From positions 1 through 8,200 of the forward strand of contig JALURH010000212.1 in the NCBI GenBank assembly GCA_027017025.1: a stretch of 8,200 nucleotides of DNA, in the 5' to 3' direction. This DNA is from Thermofilaceae archaeon. Lineage in GTDB: Archaea; Thermoproteota; Thermoprotei; Thermofilales; Thermofilaceae. Made by a program: the position numbers and the translations under genes. The notes under the pieces were generated by a model that saw only the letters and a program-made list of their open reading frames with translations, searched no databases and was not told where the DNA came from. Below are positions 4,654 through 8,200 of this stretch, one piece after another. Position 1 is the stretch's first letter; each line of letters opens with the position of its first letter.

Positions 4654-7227
4654 TTAACCACCCACCTTCACACACCTTACCTTCACCTGAAAACTTTGGT
4701 CTGCAGTCATCGTAACATAACCTTCACCTGTGAAAAACAGGTAGTTAGGTGTAGGGCCTCTATCCCTAGCTACTGGATCAACCCAGAAACCGTAGTGATG
4801 CGGCATTGCAACAGTATCCGGCCTTATACCCTCTATTGTCATAGCTCTAGCCTTAATACTCCTCTTCTCACCCGTCACAGCGTTATACGCCTCAACAAGA
4901 ACTATATCACCGTCCTTTATACCAAGTTCTTCAGCTGTTCTCCTGTTGATAATAACCCGTTGTTCAGGTTCAAGCTCGGCGAGTAGTGGAATAAACGTTG
5001 ATCTACTCTGTTTAAACTCAATCTTGTGATAAGATATTAGATATAGGTTGTATTCGGGGGGAGAGTTTTCCATCGTAGGTTTCCTCCACGTAGGAAGTGG
5101 AGTATAGTCTCTCCAGTAGATTTCGTCAACACCGAGTTTCCTCATTTCGTCACGTATCCTCTTCAGTCCTTCGCCGTAGAGTCTCAGCTTTATTCCAAGG
5201 AACGGGGGATCCCAGGCAGCCGCATATCTGACATTAGCTGGTATTTTACCAACATACCATGTCCCATTCTTCTCAAAATATCTAATGCCCTCAGAGATTC
5301 CTTTAGATTTCGCCCAGGCATCAATTATATTTCTTGATAGTTTACCAGCTTTGTAGCCTTCTACGAGTTGATCCCTATATTTTTTATCTATTTTAAGCTC
5401 CTTCATTACGTTGTCAACAAATTTGTCGAGGAGACCTAGCTTGTCGCAGATTGCTGCATAAATGTCGGCTTCATCTCTGGCCTGGAAGAAAGGCTCGACT
5501 GGCGAGATCCTAGCTGTGTAGGCGTCTTCATAGGGTGTCTTGGTATGCAACGGGCCTTCATACTTGTCTAGGGTTGTTGTGGGCAGCACTATGTCGGCTA
5601 GGTAATCAGCTGTCTCACTCAGCCAGGGCGAGATCACTACAACGAACTTAAATTTCTTGAAGCCTTCAATCAGTGTAGGTTGGTCAACAAACGAGAGAAG
5701 TGGATTAGCCATGTGAATTATTAGTACCTCTGGGAGCTCCTTGACACCGTATTTCTCGGGATTTATCATGGCCTTAGCAATCATAGAGGGGTTAACGGTG
5801 TTTATTGGGAAGTATTTTCCACTAAGCTTGAAGTCGGTTTCGGCTTTAACCTCCGCTTTTTCAAGCTTGTAGAAGTTGCCGTGGATTTTAGGCTTAGTTA
5901 GGATATCGGTGTGGACACCGCCAGCAGCCATTATAGCCCCAAGTAGCATAAATACTATTAGGCAGGCTCTAACAGCTTGGAATCCAAGCTCCTGTTGGGC
6001 AACGTGGTATGCGTGAACTGCTACAGGTCTATAGGGCACTTCTACTCCATCAATGTTGATAGTGCTTCCGATCATAGCGTTTCTACCGAGCTCATCCGCT
6101 ATCCGTCTTATAGTTTCAGCTGGAATACCTGTTATCTCTGAAGCCCACTCCGGCGTATAATTAGCTATATGTTCCTTAAATACCTGGAAAGCTGGCTTAA
6201 CGGTATTACCGTTAACCGTATATGTACCCTCAAGGGCTGGGTCAGCGGTAGAGTCGTCGTACGGCTTCGCTCTTCCCTCCTTTAGATCCCATACTTGCTC
6301 CTTATCATCTATCCTCAAGAAATAGCCGTCGTCTTTGACAAGGAATGGCGCATTTGTATACTTCTTGAGGAATTCTACATCAACGTAGCCTTTCTCGACC
6401 AATACGTTAGCTATAGCGAGCCAGAAAGCTAGGTCTGTTCCCGGCCTTATGGGTACCCATTCGTCTACGTGTGGGCCCCCCGGCTCCCTCCTAGGATCGA
6501 GGAGAATAACTTTCATCCCCCTCTCTCTAGCTGCAACGAACTCTTGTGGCCAGGTAATCCAGCAAAGTTTGTTGCCGCCAGCATTAGTTATGTTCCACCC
6601 CCATGCTATCAGGTATTTACAGTATCGGAAGTCGGGGTGGAGGACGCCGTGCTGACCAATTGTGTATTCACATGCTCTGTAGCCAGCGTCGGAGCAATAG
6701 GCCCCATGCCCTATCTTTGTTATACCTAGTGTTTTTACGAATGCGTGGTCATAGATATTTTTCTGCTTACTTCTTCCTTTCTGCCAGATTATGAGCTTAG
6801 GGTTCTTATCCATGGTTTCTTTGAGTTTCTGAGCTATTACATCAAGGGCTTCATCCCACGATATTTCAACCCACTCACCTGGCTCCCCCTTCTCATTTAT
6901 TCTCTTAAGTGGAGCCTTAACTCGGTATGGGCTGTAAAGCCCCATTATCTGCGCTACCCCCTTAGGACAAAGCTTACCCCTGTTCCTAGGGTTCTTAGGA
7001 TCACCTACAAGGCAAACAACTCTACCATCGACGACTCTTGCAAACATACCGCAGTCCTGCTTACCTATCCAGCACGCTGTTCCTACCCACTTTTCTTCAG
7101 GTATTTCTTGTTCTCTAACGATATTCTCGAAAAGTCCTTGCCTACTATCTAGGTTTATGTAGCTAAGAACTCCCACTGCAACCGTGGAAGCTACGAGTCT
7201 TAGGAAATCGCGTCTATGAATCTTCAT
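4654..7227 (-). CDS. Tat-exported Mo/W-bisPGD oxidoreductase catalytic subunit
   Basis: This 857-aa protein is the catalytic subunit of a DMSO-reductase-superfamily enzyme. A twin-arginine signal occupies the N-terminus (R5-R6-D-F-L-R, then a hydrophobic stretch to about residue 23). The Fe-S domain follows with C52, C59 and C87, the last in CPKG with conserved Lys89. The usual second Cys is Gly55 (CWIGKQDC). C178 (GHGAYC) fits the Mo/W ligand position. Central pterin-binding segments include ..IRPGTDLAFW.. (260-269) and ..SETADYLADIVLP... The C-terminal molydop-binding domain covers about 730-857, with ..AEELGIKDGDIVLVEA.. and ..MPHHYGFW... Substrate (sulfur, polysulfide, tetrathionate, thiosulfate, arsenate or other) cannot be read off. 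The ATG at 7227 lies within the chaperone gene's end, 14-nt overlap, with GAGGCGGG upstream. Confidence 0.92.
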   Translation of the reverse strand: MKIHRRDFLRLVASTVAVGVLSYINLDSRQGLFENIVREQEIPEEKWVGTACWIGKQDCGMFARVVDGRVVCLVGDPKNPRNRGKLCPKGVAQIMGLYSPYRVKAPLKRINEKGEPGEWVEISWDEALDVIAQKLKETMDKNPKLIIWQKGRSKQKNIYDHAFVKTLGITKIGHGAYCSDAGYRACEYTIGQHGVLHPDFRYCKYLIAWGWNITNAGGNKLCWITWPQEFVAARERGMKVILLDPRREPGGPHVDEWVPIRPGTDLAFWLAIANVLVEKGYVDVEFLKKYTNAPFLVKDDGYFLRIDDKEQVWDLKEGRAKPYDDSTADPALEGTYTVNGNTVKPAFQVFKEHIANYTPEWASEITGIPAETIRRIADELGRNAMIGSTINIDGVEVPYRPVAVHAYHVAQQELGFQAVRACLIVFMLLGAIMAAGGVHTDILTKPKIHGNFYKLEKAEVKAETDFKLSGKYFPINTVNPSMIAKAMINPEKYGVKELPEVLIIHMANPLLSFVDQPTLIEGFKKFKFVVVISPWLSETADYLADIVLPTTTLDKYEGPLHTKTPYEDAYTARISPVEPFFQARDEADIYAAICDKLGLLDKFVDNVMKELKIDKKYRDQLVEGYKAGKLSRNIIDAWAKSKGISEGIRYFEKNGTWYVGKIPANVRYAAAWDPPFLGIKLRLYGEGLKRIRDEMRKLGVDEIYWRDYTPLPTWRKPTMENSPPEYNLYLISYHKIEFKQSRSTFIPLLAELEPEQRVIINRRTAEELGIKDGDIVLVEAYNAVTGEKRSIKARAMTIEGIRPDTVAMPHHYGFWVDPVARDRGPTPNYLFFTGEGYVTMTADQSFQVKVRCVKVGG

Positions 7228-8038
7228 GATATCCCGCCTCTATATTCTTAAGAGACTCTAATATCAACATATCGTGCTCGAGGAACCTACTCATCAACTC
7301 GAGGATACCTAAATAGAGTTCAGCATCCTCCCCAATTTTCTTACAGTATTCCATAGCAATAGAACAGAACTCTGGAACCCATGTTAAGATATGTTCTTTC
7401 AAGAAGTTTATCTGTGCCTCTATAATAGATAGTACACGCTTCATATCGCCGCTCTTCCTCGCAGCAGCCTCCTCTGCACAGAGGTACGACATAAATGCTA
7501 ACTCGACTACAAGGCTATCGGGGGGTTCTCTAAGCTTAGGCTTTAAACCATACCTAGCGTAGATAGATGCGATCTCAGCTTCTATTATCCACGGAGCCCC
7601 TCCCCTATACACGGATTCGTAGGGGGGAGGGGGACTATAGCCAGGTTTTATCCCTCTAAAGACTCTAGTATAGGTGTAGGATAAACGCTCTAAGAGCCTA
7701 TCAGGGGATATCATGTTAGCTCTCTCAACATATCTCTTGATTCTCTCAAGTCCCGTGGATAGATCCCCGGAATAAGGTATAATCAAATTTAGTGATTCAT
7801 AAAATTCTTTGCTCTTCACTAGCTTTAGGAATTCTCCATCAGGGGGTTGAAGCATATAGTACAGAAATTTATAGGCTCTAGATCTCGATTCCGGCAGAGC
7901 TTCTCCTAACGTTTCCCACTCCCGTACATTATTTTCCCTAATATTTTTGGGGAGCTCAACTTTTGTGTTAGAAACCTCGAGCTTATTCATCATCAGGCTG
8001 TTTAGCCCCTTCAGAATAGATGGTAGGTTATGTGACAC
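7214..8038 (-). CDS. TorD/DmsD-family molybdoenzyme maturation chaperone
   Basis: This 274-aa, mainly helical protein matches the TorD/DmsD family, cytosolic chaperones that bind the Tat leader of molybdoenzymes, hold them for cofactor loading and prevent early export. Visible marks are R-x-R-A-Y-x-F-L-Y-Y (52-61, start of the core fold), ..YTRVFRG.. (123-129), a Pro-rich turn into PYESVYRGG (139-147), and ..EPPDSLVVELAFMSYL.. (171-186), followed by helices with ..NFLKEHILTWVPEF.. (211-224). The chosen GTG at 8038 gives about 50 residues before the core, longer than usual for the family; ATG codons at 7993 or 7990 would shorten it by 15 or 16. GTG is favoured because a TATA-like box lies 26 to 32 nt upstream, fitting a leaderless message. 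First gene of the operon; its partner is surely the next gene. Confidence 0.85.
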   Translation of the reverse strand: MSHNLPSILKGLNSLMMNKLEVSNTKVELPKNIRENNVREWETLGEALPESRSRAYKFLYYMLQPPDGEFLKLVKSKEFYESLNLIIPYSGDLSTGLERIKRYVERANMISPDRLLERLSYTYTRVFRGIKPGYSPPPPYESVYRGGAPWIIEAEIASIYARYGLKPKLREPPDSLVVELAFMSYLCAEEAAARKSGDMKRVLSIIEAQINFLKEHILTWVPEFCSIAMEYCKKIGEDAELYLGILELMSRFLEHDMLILESLKNIEAGYHEDS

Positions 8039-8049
8039 GAGATATATAC

Positions 8050-8079
8050 ATATCTAATCTTAGATATTAATTTTTTCCC
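8050..8079 (-). promoter_or_regulatory. Operon promoter with 18-bp operator-like dyad
   Basis: On the minus strand GGGAAAAAA (8079-8071, BRE-like) runs into TTAATAT (8070-8064, TATA-like), 26 to 32 nt before the GTG at 8038, suited to a leaderless transcript. A perfect dyad, ATATCTAA-GA-TTAGATAT (8067-8050), starts inside the TATA box and covers the stretch to the start site. A regulator bound there would block TBP or polymerase, so repression is the natural inference. A second AT-rich box (about 8040-8052) could serve an internal start if translation begins at the downstream ATG. Confidence 0.5.
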
Positions 8080-8200
8080 TAAGACATATAACTATATCTA
8101 TGCTTATGTGATCGTCTTGGTTGAAACTCTGAAAAAGCCTCGCAGAACCGCTAAATTTTTGGTAAATTTTGGTAGTTGTTAGTAGAGGGTGGGGTGGCGA

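Noticed and set aside
8108..8182. 24-codon plus-strand ORF starting with GTG, divergent from the operon
   Set aside because: Too short and without start signals. The GAGGGTGGGGTGG near 8185-8197 might be a ribosome site for a plus-strand gene just beyond the window, but nothing inside the window can confirm this.

Overview
The window looks like hyperthermophilic archaeal DNA, most likely from a Thermoproteota (crenarchaeal) chromosome. The signs are tightly overlapping genes, Shine-Dalgarno boxes of the GGTG/GGAG type, BRE/TATA-like promoters that sit so close to start codons that leaderless transcripts are expected, AGG/AGA/ATA-rich codon use, T-tract terminators, and a MNT-HEPN gene pair. 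I cannot name a species. All complete genes lie on the minus strand.

Right half (2295-8038): one five-gene operon, transcribed leftward from a promoter near 8070 to a T-tract terminator near 2270. In order it encodes a TorD/DmsD-type molybdoenzyme chaperone, a Tat-exported Mo/W-bisPGD catalytic subunit (857 aa), a four-cluster [4Fe-4S] electron-transfer subunit, an NrfD-type polytopic quinol-interacting subunit, and an unrecognised two-helix membrane protein. Junctions overlap by 14, 4 and 8 nt; at the catalytic/Fe-S junction one base separates stop and start if my preferred ATG is right. Together the genes encode a membrane-bound complex iron-sulfur molybdoenzyme (CISM) of the polysulfide/sulfur/tetrathionate/arsenate reductase type: the catalytic subunit would act outside the membrane, electrons pass through the Fe-S subunit, and the NrfD protein connects to the quinone pool. 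The substrate cannot be assigned from sequence alone. Two details stand out: Gly replaces the second Cys of the catalytic subunit's Fe-S motif, and a perfect 8+8 bp dyad overlaps the operon's predicted TATA box.

Middle (1315-2294): about 1 kb without an intact gene. It holds what I read as a decayed right end of an IS200/IS605-type TnpB element (C-terminal coding tail, a 15-bp perfect stem, and a terminal GC hairpin), a 43-codon orphan ORF of unknown origin, and an imperfect inverted repeat of about 200 bp with a G/T-rich left arm and an A/C-rich right arm.

Left (1-1314): a two-gene minus-strand operon encoding a MNT-type minimal nucleotidyltransferase and a HEPN-domain protein, the arrangement of MntA/HepT toxin-antitoxin modules. 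It is followed by a possible terminator hairpin, and then by the 5' end of another minus-strand gene that runs off the left edge and has its own TATA box and a 12-bp palindrome.
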